Shown piece by piece: positions 39,101 through 46,121 of a DNA stretch of 64,000 nt. Source of the DNA: Nitrospira sp. (GTDB taxonomy: Bacteria > Nitrospirota > Nitrospiria > Nitrospirales > Nitrospiraceae). The first letter of the stretch is position 1, and the number at the start of each line of letters is the position of its first letter. A model generated the notes under the pieces. The model searched no databases and had not been told where the DNA came from. It saw nothing but the letters and a program-made list of their open reading frames with translations. Location of the stretch: the NCBI GenBank assembly GCA_016788885.1, contig JAEURX010000038.1:90799-154798 (forward strand), in the 5' to 3' direction. A program made the position numbers and the translations under genes.

Positions 39101-42100
39101 TCCCGCACTTCATCGGCAGCCAAGGTGCCGTCTTCATAATTCCATCCATTGCCCGATCCATCCGATGATGTGACGTCGAACTTCACCAGATGAATGTGCT
39201 GACCGATCGTATCGGTCGGCGTATAGACTTGAAAATCATCCAGGTTGAGATTGCTCGGGATCAGATTCGTTGCGTGAAAAACCACGCACTCCCCAGACTG
39301 CGCCCGGAAGAAGAGTGGCTCGGTGGGACGATTCCCGTCCAAAGTTTCTTTGACATCTTGCTCCAAGACCGGGAAACGGGCTTGCGGGTCATGCCAGCCC
39401 GATTTATTGACCGTCATATTCATCTGGATATAGACGGCACGATATTCGCGCGTCTTCACATCATGAACATGACCCTTTTCGTCAACGAACTGCTTGGGGC
39501 AAGGGTTTGAGAACGGGGCTCCTGACTTCCCGTCTCCGCGCTCGGCATCGGCGACATTCCCCCCACCGTTCACATGGAACAACACCCGCGTTCCGTGAAG
39601 GTCATCGCAGACGCCGTTGGAAAGACAGGTCACATAGCCAGGTGCTTCCCAGTTATAGGGGGTATACGTCCAGCCCGGAGCGCCGGGGCGAACGGCAGAA
39701 GTGCCGTTGACCTGAGCCATTCCGGCATGAAACTTCATCGCCCGTTGTTCGTTGGGCGTGCCGGCGGTCGAGATCACATCTAATTTTGCCGTGACCAATT
39801 CACGCGCCAATCCGACCAAATCCTTATCGGCATTCTGTGTGGATACGCGCGAAGCAATATGAGCCGACTGCTGTCGTCCTTTATCAAATAGGTCATTGTT
39901 CATCGGCGGAGCCTGTTTCATCTCCTGAGGCCCATGCGCATCCAGGGCGTCATGTACCGTGCCGTCGGCCACCACGTGGCGGCGAAGCGTGCCCACATCG
40001 TCTCCGCCTTCCAGATCAAGCGGCGGTTGCGGGGGCCGATGGCCCGGTTTCCCGGCAATGTAGAACGGGTAGCCTCGAAAACTCTTTGAACTATCTTCAA
40101 TCTCTTTTCCATCTTTGGTCTTTTGCGTCACTACCATCGGCATAGGAGGTAATGGAGTACGCGGCAATGGAACAATGGCGGGGTTCGGCGTCCCTTCTTC
40201 GATTTCGGCATCGGGAAGATTGCGCCACCGAGGATTGTTGTTGGTTTCGCTGATCGTTTCTTGAGGGTCAAATGCTCCCTTTCCGAACAAACCATCCTCA
40301 AACACGTCGTGTGTCCGCCAAAGTTCCCACATCCCTTGCGCAAAATGGGGATAGAGGTGGCAATGGAAAATGGAATCACCTGGCCCGAGATTCCGGTTGC
40401 CGGACCCGCCGTAATGCACCTCGTACGAGAAGGTCGTACCAGGTGAAATCGTCTGTGAATCCAGGTAGTGCGAGAGAGGATCGTGCTTGTCTTCGACCCA
40501 TTGGTGCGCATGTAAATGGAACACATGGGTTTCTTTGGGGCCCGCATGCATGTTCCGGAAGCGGACCGGGTCGCCGAGATAGGAGTGATGCACATTAGAC
40601 GGATCATCAGGATACCGCGCCCGCGTGACGAACCGTCCATTGCCGTCCTTCTTGTACGTCCCGTCTTTCTCCCGTTCGTATCCGACCACCATCGCCGGAT
40701 CGCCGTTGACCCAGGAGGTGAGGAAAAATTCTTCGAGTTTGCATTCCACACAATCCCGCGCCGGGCCAAGCTTGTTCCGATTGGCCACGACGAGAGATCC
40801 CACACCAGAGGCGCCGTAGTTGATCCCCATGCCGTCGCGGAGCGAATTCAGGGGAGAGCCTTCTTCTCTGAGTTCGTCGAAAGCTTGCACGGCAGTGATC
40901 TCATCGTGAAAAATCACGGTAAATTCACGATACGGTCTCCCGCAGGCATTGCCCTCACCCATTTTTTCACAACCGTCCTCTCGATCGATATCGACCACCG
41001 CATTCAGATCCGAGTGGACAAGTTCGCAGCGGCGACGGTCTTGCGGATTACACTTGAGCATATTCAGAATCGGGTCGCCCGCATGTGGCTCGCTCTTATA
41101 CGTCGCGTCATAGTCGATGATCGGCTGGCCGAATTTCGTCGGCTGCGCATGGCTCGCCGCGCTCAAATCTTCATGGGTCACCTGGGAGCGATACCACTTC
41201 GCGCCCCTTGGTTGCACATTAATCGCGCCGAACAGGCCTAACCCGACCTGTCCACCGTCTCCCTCGCCACCGGCAGGCGCCCCCATGGAATAGAGGAAAA
41301 ATGTCCCTTCCTTTTTGGCGTACCAGGTGTAGGTTCTGGTTTCACCGGGTGCCGCCAGTGCGCAGAGATTCGCGCCAAAATCGCTTCGGTTCGAGGAGCA
41401 TCGGCCGTCTGTCTTCTTGCCGCTTCCATCGTGCCATCCATTACGACCGACATTCGCCCCCTGAGAATCGATAGAATCCACCAGACTTAATCCGTTCACA
41501 TGCATGGAGGCGTGCCGGGTAGACGGTTCGTCGCTGTCGCTGACAGCCGTCACTCGCTTGTCCGGCCGGGTAAGCCGTTTTTCCGGATCAAGCATGACTT
41601 CCTGACCGTTCGTTTCCGGAGAAAGCAGGTTGGTGAACGTGACCTGCAAGCAATCTCCTTCATTGGCCCGAAGTACCAACGGGCGTGGGCGCTTGTCGGA
41701 TCGCAATTTGACGTTTCCGGCTAGGTCGATATCGGCAGGCCCGTGCTGAAGGGAGATCGACTGTTCCTTCTCGTCCGACCAACTATCCAAATCTCCATTG
41801 AGGAGATCTTTCTCATCGGTAGGAACAACATCCCGCCGCAACGCATACATGATGCCGGCCGGATTAAATGCACCGAACCGGTTGTAGTAATACACCTGGT
41901 CCAACGCCACCACCTCAGCCGTGATGGTCCGCTCACAGGCCGGCTTCACCACTTGCTGGGATTCCGGCATTTTCGGCTTGGCACAGCCCCACCAGATGAG
42001 TGACAGGCTGAGAATCGCCGTGGTTTTGATGACCACCCCGATTCGAGACACATTCCACCCAAGACTTGTTCGAACGGGACGAACCACGCTCACAGGCGTT

Positions 42101-42147
42101 TTAGCGATCACATGAGAAGGCGTTAGAACGAATTCATCATCTCGCAT
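36130..42147 (-). CDS. Giant six-domain multicopper oxidase (MnxG-like)
   Basis: The 2005-residue protein has an export signal (VVIKTTAILSLSLIWW) followed by GC, possibly an atypical lipobox. Four multicopper-oxidase motifs are complete. THVFHLHAHQW holds His541, 544, 546 and 548; FHCHLYPHFAQGM holds His595, Cys596, His597, His601 and Met606; GQHIHL holds His984 and His986; HDHFGPSSHQH holds His1114, His1116, His1122 and His1124. Six segments of the type RA-x-x-GDC or GDPVRF mark six cupredoxin-like domains in three pairs (near 150/525, 955/1340 and 1585/1865). The enzyme should oxidise a substrate by one-electron steps and reduce O2 at a trinuclear site. Size, domain count and motif order recall MnxG-type Mn(II) oxidases; substrate is unproven. 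GGAG lies nine bases before the ATG. Confidence 0.9.
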   Translation of the reverse strand: MRDDEFVLTPSHVIAKTPVSVVRPVRTSLGWNVSRIGVVIKTTAILSLSLIWWGCAKPKMPESQQVVKPACERTITAEVVALDQVYYYNRFGAFNPAGIMYALRRDVVPTDEKDLLNGDLDSWSDEKEQSISLQHGPADIDLAGNVKLRSDKRPRPLVLRANEGDCLQVTFTNLLSPETNGQEVMLDPEKRLTRPDKRVTAVSDSDEPSTRHASMHVNGLSLVDSIDSQGANVGRNGWHDGSGKKTDGRCSSNRSDFGANLCALAAPGETRTYTWYAKKEGTFFLYSMGAPAGGEGDGGQVGLGLFGAINVQPRGAKWYRSQVTHEDLSAASHAQPTKFGQPIIDYDATYKSEPHAGDPILNMLKCNPQDRRRCELVHSDLNAVVDIDREDGCEKMGEGNACGRPYREFTVIFHDEITAVQAFDELREEGSPLNSLRDGMGINYGASGVGSLVVANRNKLGPARDCVECKLEEFFLTSWVNGDPAMVVGYEREKDGTYKKDGNGRFVTRARYPDDPSNVHHSYLGDPVRFRNMHAGPKETHVFHLHAHQWVEDKHDPLSHYLDSQTISPGTTFSYEVHYGGSGNRNLGPGDSIFHCHLYPHFAQGMWELWRTHDVFEDGLFGKGAFDPQETISETNNNPRWRNLPDAEIEEGTPNPAIVPLPRTPLPPMPMVVTQKTKDGKEIEDSSKSFRGYPFYIAGKPGHRPPQPPLDLEGGDDVGTLRRHVVADGTVHDALDAHGPQEMKQAPPMNNDLFDKGRQQSAHIASRVSTQNADKDLVGLARELVTAKLDVISTAGTPNEQRAMKFHAGMAQVNGTSAVRPGAPGWTYTPYNWEAPGYVTCLSNGVCDDLHGTRVLFHVNGGGNVADAERGDGKSGAPFSNPCPKQFVDEKGHVHDVKTREYRAVYIQMNMTVNKSGWHDPQARFPVLEQDVKETLDGNRPTEPLFFRAQSGECVVFHATNLIPSNLNLDDFQVYTPTDTIGQHIHLVKFDVTSSDGSGNGWNYEDGTLAADEVRERIQAYNKTNPAQRLKPRTHRLFLRKGQLGATENGAMAGDSRGLCSDITGKEADDHDPVGHPWCGAQTTTQRWWADPVLNGKPGDKGTKDRTMRTVFTHDHFGPSSHQHHGFYAALVVEPRNSKWYFPDGRVMGGTDATGVPEPVNGRKDGGPTSYAANVIVRSHGKTCITPGKDGVVCSDALDSKGSIDADRTGREFNLAFADFAIVYDKENQPVNPPSQIEGGLQTPILPGRIPVPEGISTKDPGTQLINYRNEPIPLRIATQDKAGNQFTQLPVDQERGDLAHVFSSTVHKEQKSVDERLFTEPIGKGRTPGDPATPLLRAYEGDHVQIRLIQGAQEEQHVFTMHGSKWLAQPDSLNTGYVNAQTIGISEHFEFNDRVVDFMPFGRSDGNKSLGGAGERKPIDHLYSSAATDNLWDGQWGLMRVYPRTEDEQGLVRLPGNTEKTHDVLASAFMQNLDELLDRERLEVSDDDAGDDAGSNAAPTDALEAFCQKGGQTLLSRSYEVEAWLAKDLLPGGKLFYNEHFGIADPNAIIFVESSEKAMLRSGSKRSEPLILRARAGDCIRVTLTNHLPAVMQDGPDHPETWSYNMVPPIVSGFSFNQVRSSSRVGLHPQLVDYNLLKSDGAHVGLNDDSTVAPGASKTYLWYAGDIVTNEKGTRIVGIPHEFGAIGLQDMGDVIKHASHGAIGALLIEPQCSRWETVPSTGNAEAVVTYWKPESASGRQGRHLKHRVCPVEPKVDSGQLYRFKEMVLLYQDNLSVQQYGQPIPNLRNGDDSEDSGQKGFNYRSEPLWARLGANAADEPETMSQFDWSNVLSSTVPHFRCEADFMGKKYCDPETPIFTAKAGEPVRFRVVHPGGHPRQHGFTVFGHDWVPSPWIDASKTMGWNQDGLTRVGSAGGIGPGRNVNILTTAGGDCKVPGDYLYRTQEGFMFGGGLWGIFRVEENPGLRSYQPDWAWAGNLFGYETSKVASSDLCKVQASNETPVTQP

Positions 42148-42187
42148 GGTCTAAATCTCCACTGGCCTCACTGATGACGGTGACGCA

Positions 42188-43741
42188 CTATTGAGTGCAG
42201 GAAAACGTCGGCGTTGAGCCTCCCGGCCAAGGTGTCAGGCGAGGGATATTGGGCAACCCGCTATCGGGAAGTGCCCATCCGTTCGCAAGAAACGCTAAAC
42301 ATTGAAAATTCAGCGCAGGCTGAGCCCCGCCTTGCACGCCGGTTGGTTCCGGGAAAATATACTCTCCGACCGGCGCCACATAGGCACCGGCCGTCAGACC
42401 ATGTGCAGCCTTGGGTGCGCTCGGCACATCGCTACCGTCCGGCAGTGGCACAGGATCGTCGATGCGCACCATCAGCTCACGCGTGGCACCTCTCAGATTC
42501 CCGTTGAGATCAAAGAGTGTGGCGGCTGTTAAGGGAGGCACATATCGAAACCGACCAAACACCGCCTGGTCCTTTTCCGTGCTGTGGAGCAAGCGGACCT
42601 TGGGCATGCCTCCGGGCGCCACATCCACAGCGTAGACACTGACACGCCGGCTTGGATCCGTCGTGAATCCTTCAACCTTCAAACGGTCCTGGCATTCGGC
42701 AGCAGCGCCGCAATCCACCACTGGCCCCCTTGTTCCAAGCAGTGACTCCTCCAGACTCACATAGGCACGTCCACCGGGTTTGGTATAGATGCCCACATTG
42801 GCCACCAGAGTATGCACGGACAAAAAGTCTCCCTGCGCGTCACGCGCTCTCGTACCCGAAAAGGTGATGTAATCGCCGACTCTCACGGGCGCCTGCTTAT
42901 TCGCATCACACAACGGACAAGCCTTAATTGCGTTATTTCCAAATTTAATCGGCGGCACGAGATCCACGGAGTCCATGACGAAGGTGAGCTCCGCGGGTCG
43001 ATTTTGATTGGGACAGTGCGCGTCGTTGGCCGCCCGCGGCACACACATGGGGAACCCGGTCAGAGCGTGCACCGTGGGATTGCCTTGATCGACAGTAAAG
43101 CGCGGATCAGGGTAGCGAGAGTTCGGATCATCCATACCGATGGGTGGCGGCGGCGAATTCGGCTTGCCGTAACGACCATCCCCCGAAAAGGGGTCCGAGG
43201 CATCCAATGCAGGATCATTCAGGCGGATACGCGCATCACCGCCGCCACACGCCACGGCTGTCGCGCTTCCGCCCACACACATCATGCCGGTTGCGGTATC
43301 GATGTGATGAATGAAGCCGGCGCCGCTATTCAGCGATTGTTGCGAGATACTGACCAATCCGGCGATATAGAGACCATTCACGATATTCCCGCTCACATCG
43401 ACCTCAAATGCCGCCAGAGGAGGAAACTTATCGCTCAGCGCGAGCCCGGATTCTCCATACTTTTTAGAGACGCCCTGCGCGTTGTCGAACAGCTGCTGTG
43501 CGGTAAAATAGGCCGCCGGCAATTGGATCACGAGATTTTTTGGCAACACCACATCCACGCCATTGACGGTCAGCTTCGCGCCGGACAGCGGATCCGCAGG
43601 GCTATCGAGCGTGAAACGTTGGATGTGTCCGATTATCTGAAAGGGAGTCACGACCTGTGAGAGCGCGGCGCGCGGCGAGGCCATGCCACATAAGACAAGT
43701 ACACCGATCATCCATGTGGTGACAGTGGACGGTACACGCAT
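42188..43741 (-). CDS. Secreted protein of unknown function, first gene of the copper-oxidase operon
   Basis: I do not recognise the family. The 517-residue protein has a signal peptide (WMIGVLVLCGMASPRAALSQ) and a beta-rich mature part with GHIQRFTLDSPADPLSGAKL near the start. A CPLC motif (KACPLCDANK) and further Cys (DCGAAAECQD, FSCTQ) suggest disulphides or metal binding. The start at 43741 has a strong GGAGG upstream. The stop lies 40 bases before the oxidase start, so it belongs to the same transcript. It may be an accessory, surface or substrate-binding subunit. Confidence 0.82.
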   Translation of the reverse strand: MRVPSTVTTWMIGVLVLCGMASPRAALSQVVTPFQIIGHIQRFTLDSPADPLSGAKLTVNGVDVVLPKNLVIQLPAAYFTAQQLFDNAQGVSKKYGESGLALSDKFPPLAAFEVDVSGNIVNGLYIAGLVSISQQSLNSGAGFIHHIDTATGMMCVGGSATAVACGGGDARIRLNDPALDASDPFSGDGRYGKPNSPPPPIGMDDPNSRYPDPRFTVDQGNPTVHALTGFPMCVPRAANDAHCPNQNRPAELTFVMDSVDLVPPIKFGNNAIKACPLCDANKQAPVRVGDYITFSGTRARDAQGDFLSVHTLVANVGIYTKPGGRAYVSLEESLLGTRGPVVDCGAAAECQDRLKVEGFTTDPSRRVSVYAVDVAPGGMPKVRLLHSTEKDQAVFGRFRYVPPLTAATLFDLNGNLRGATRELMVRIDDPVPLPDGSDVPSAPKAAHGLTAGAYVAPVGEYIFPEPTGVQGGAQPALNFQCLAFLANGWALPDSGLPNIPRLTPWPGGSTPTFSCTQ

Positions 43742-44235
43742 CGAGAGTCCTCCTCCTGGAAGCAGAGCCACCTAGTATCAATGTGTTCAACGCAATCAAG
43801 GCCCGGAGAGCAGCAACTCGCACGAAAGCAGTACGTAAGGGATGCCCGCTGCGTCCGAACTAGGCCGGGCACGAGATACTAGATTGCACAATACTTGCCA
43901 AGCCATTTCCCATCAGGGCTCACGAAAAATCACATACGCAGACATCACGCGAATAACGCGTACTGCTCATCAAAGTCCTGGAGCTGCGGCTTGCACGTCG
44001 TCACCAATAGCCTGATTGGCGTGATACTCCCACATTCATCTTGGGTGAACGCACATGACTCCGGATGAGACGCGGAGCATACGCACGTCTACGTGAAGCG
44101 GAAGACGGTGCCTTATCACTTTGGATACAAGGCCGTATTGGAATGGATACAGAACGGATTCAATCGGCGTGACGACGAGTGATGCAGTGGGTACTTTCGG
44201 TGGTTCACGATCGTTGGATGATCGCGGCAACCCCC
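43742..44235. other. 494-base gap upstream of the copper-oxidase operon
   Basis: No convincing gene is seen. It holds a candidate sigma-54 element (43885-43900), described separately, and a short 5-bp CGATC/GATCG hairpin just after the lipoprotein stop. The operon promoter most likely lies here. Confidence 0.5.
43885..43900 (-). promoter_or_regulatory. Candidate sigma-54 promoter of the copper-oxidase operon
   Basis: On the minus strand TGGCA (43896-43900), then TGCA (43885-43888), with ten bases between the GG and GC dinucleotides. The -12 box is GTGCA rather than TTGCA. It lies 143 bases upstream of the first start. Such matches occur by chance about once or twice in a window this size. 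Confidence 0.3.
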
Positions 44236-44640
44236 TCAGTATTTTTTCTTGAATTGCGGAGGAGCATGGCTCGGAGGCGTGGGACGAGGGCCCGGCGCAC
44301 CTGACGGCGGACGCGCTGCACCAAATCCTCCGTATCCGCCATACCACCCAAACCCCGCTGGCCCATATGCTCCGTAGGGAATACCGTAGTAACCGAATGG
44401 ATGGCCCCAATAGCCCGCGCCATACCCAATCCCATACCCATAGCCGGGACCAGGCCAATAGGCATAATTTTGGGCGCCCGCGTATCCAGGATCGAGCATG
44501 AAGTCTTGCTGAGCGAGCCGTTGCGATTGATGCACGGACTGGGCACAGGCCGACATCAATACTACAGCACAGAGCACCACGGCAGATCCGCAGAGGCTCA
44601 TAGGTGCGGCTAGATGCCGCTGTACAATTCGTCGATGCAT
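44236..44640 (-). CDS. Small Gly/Tyr/Pro-rich lipoprotein A
   Basis: The 134-residue protein has a lipoprotein signal (VVLCAVVLMSAC, Cys at the lipobox) followed by AQSVHQSQR. A low-complexity Gly/Tyr/Pro-rich body (GYGYGIGYGAGYWGHPFGYY) and a conserved tail PPQFKKKY follow. AGGAG nine bases upstream supports the ATG at 44640. It is a paralogue of the next gene upstream (44662-44961), with the same post-lipobox motif and tail. It is probably anchored in the outer membrane or surface. Gly/Tyr-rich tracts may mediate assembly, but no function is known to me. Confidence 0.78.
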   Translation of the reverse strand: MHRRIVQRHLAAPMSLCGSAVVLCAVVLMSACAQSVHQSQRLAQQDFMLDPGYAGAQNYAYWPGPGYGYGIGYGAGYWGHPFGYYGIPYGAYGPAGFGWYGGYGGFGAARPPSGAPGPRPTPPSHAPPQFKKKY

Positions 44641-44661
44641 CTCGTCGATCTCCTCTCCGAA

Positions 44662-44961
44662 TCAATACCTTTTCTGAAACTGCGGCGGGGTATTCGCGGG
44701 CAGGGACGGACGAGAAGCCGGCGCACTCGCTGAAGGACCGGCACCGCTGGGCGTCCCGCCCGACCATCCATATCCCGGACCATAATACCCGAATGGATTC
44801 CACCACGGTCGCGCCCCAGACCAGATCCAAGATTCATCGGCAAAGGCTCCCGTCATGGGACGACTCCATCCTTCTACCCGCTCACTTTGATGGGAGGACT
44901 GGGCACAGGATGTGAGAAATACGATCATGGATGCAGCAACAAGCCTGGGGCAGCATCGCAT
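44662..44961 (-). CDS. Small Gly/Pro/Trp-rich lipoprotein B
   Basis: The 99-residue protein has a lipoprotein signal ending MIVFLTSCAQSSHQSER, a Trp/Gly/Pro-rich body (WWNPFGYYGPGYGWSGG) and the tail PPQFQKRY. It shares these end motifs and NPFGYYG/HPFGYYG with lipoprotein A, so the two arose by duplication. The ATG at 44961 is chosen because AAAGGA lies about nine bases upstream; the upstream in-frame codon is TTG. It lies 14 bases after the outer-membrane barrel gene and probably shares its transcript. Confidence 0.75.
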   Translation of the reverse strand: MRCCPRLVAASMIVFLTSCAQSSHQSERVEGWSRPMTGAFADESWIWSGARPWWNPFGYYGPGYGWSGGTPSGAGPSASAPASRPSLPANTPPQFQKRY

Positions 44962-44975
44962 AGAGACAGATCCTT

Positions 44976-45617
44976 TCAAAAGTGATAGGACAGGCCCATG
45001 AAGACTTGATTGGCTCGGTACGTCCCGTCGAATCCCCCCACAGGACCAAAGGCTCCGCCAAAGCGGACTGTCGTATCGGTATACTTATATTCAGTAAATA
45101 GTGCGATTTTCGGCGTGATGAACGCCCGCACACCGACGAGCACATTGGCACCGAAGGATACTTGTGAGTCGCTCTCGGTGGTCGCAGACCGACCAAGATG
45201 CGCCACGAGGATCGCCGGACCTCCACCAATGTACGGCTGCCAGGTTAAGCCCGGATATCGCAGCACCACATTCGCACCGATGTTCGTGACCGAAAGATGG
45301 ATGCCCGGCACGTCATCAAGATTCTTAATGTGCGGCGTGCTGTGAGAAACATCTACTTCGATTCCCAGAATCCCATGATTCGGGAATACCCCCAATTTAC
45401 CGCCGAACGCGGGACTGGTTTTGAGATTGAAATTGGGAGCTTCCAATCCAGCAAGGGAACCGCTCCCTCGGACATTCCGGATCGGGTCCGCGAAGTTCGC
45501 CCCAAACTGAGCTGCCGCATACCATTCAGCGTGGGCAAAAGGGGAAGCAAGAAGGAAAAGGGTGGCCCAGACCAACCCGATGCTCAGCCCGCGGGAGACA
45601 CAAGTCATCAGCGCCAT
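44976..45617 (-). CDS. Outer-membrane beta-barrel protein (opacity/OmpA-like)
   Basis: The 213-residue protein has a signal peptide (GLSIGLVWATLFLLASPFAHA) and an eight-strand-like barrel: WYAAAQFGANFAD, GGKLGVFPNHGILGIEVDVS, VVLRYPGLTWQPYIGGGPAI, SFGANVLVGVRAFIT and IALFTEYKYTDTTVRFGG. It ends in the barrel-type GLSYHF. The ATG at 45617 has GAAGGA six bases upstream; the open frame to 45800 is otherwise non-coding. It is first in the barrel-lipoprotein-lipoprotein run that precedes the copper-oxidase operon. Confidence 0.87.
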   Translation of the reverse strand: MALMTCVSRGLSIGLVWATLFLLASPFAHAEWYAAAQFGANFADPIRNVRGSGSLAGLEAPNFNLKTSPAFGGKLGVFPNHGILGIEVDVSHSTPHIKNLDDVPGIHLSVTNIGANVVLRYPGLTWQPYIGGGPAILVAHLGRSATTESDSQVSFGANVLVGVRAFITPKIALFTEYKYTDTTVRFGGAFGPVGGFDGTYRANQVFMGLSYHF

Positions 45618-45648
45618 GGCATTCCTTCCATGGGCGAGGCGTTCTCTG

Positions 45649-45657
45649 ATCATACCA
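45649..45657 (-). promoter_or_regulatory. Possible extended -10 element upstream of the barrel gene
   Basis: The minus strand reads TGGTATGAT, an extended -10 (TGnTATnAT), 32 bases before the barrel start. No good -35 box is seen. Confidence 0.3.
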
Positions 45658-45817
45658 GGCAGCCAACGCAACAGACTGGACAACTTTGCCCTGCTCCCCT
45701 GAGCGATGTCGAATGCGTGCGGGAAACGATGAGGCGTAACGGAGACTCGATGGAATGCGTGCGAAGCCCTGCGGTCCGCAGCGTGGAGCACCGCGGCCAA
45801 CCCGGTTGGGAAACGCG

Positions 45818-46078
45818 CTAGGGCTCGTTCCGTGCAGAGGAATTGTACAACCGATAGAGCGCAAGCCCACCGATCACGGCGATGCCCAGGCCTACCAATG
45901 CGTGGGTCCCAAACCCCAGCGGTCCAACGAAGAACTCCGCCACGCGAGGTACGGCCACCGTGGCAAGGAGGACCAATGCCAGCGCGATGAGGTGAATTCG
46001 TAGATAAATCGGTTCGCCGGGTTTGCGCATACCTGAGGTCACGTGATCCAACACGCAGTGTACGAACTCCGACGCCAT
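45818..46078 (-). CDS. Small two-helix membrane protein
   Basis: The 86-residue protein (from the ATG at 46078; the frame is open to 46117) has two hydrophobic helices, IHLIALALVLLATVAVP and ALVGLGIAVIGGLALYRLY, and a short hydrophilic tail. I do not recognise a family. It follows the dioxygenase gene by 43 bases on the same strand and may be co-transcribed with it. No clear ribosome-binding site decides the start. Confidence 0.55.
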   Translation of the reverse strand: MASEFVHCVLDHVTSGMRKPGEPIYLRIHLIALALVLLATVAVPRVAEFFVGPLGFGTHALVGLGIAVIGGLALYRLYNSSARNEP

Positions 46079-46121
46079 TATTCCAGCCCCGGAGGAAGCA
46101 CCACGCCGCACATCCAACGCG

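Noticed and set aside
44036..44830. 264-codon minus-strand frame across the lipoprotein region
   Set aside because: It overlaps both lipoprotein genes in another frame and has no recognisable domain. The lipoprotein frames have signals, ribosome-binding sites and shared motifs.
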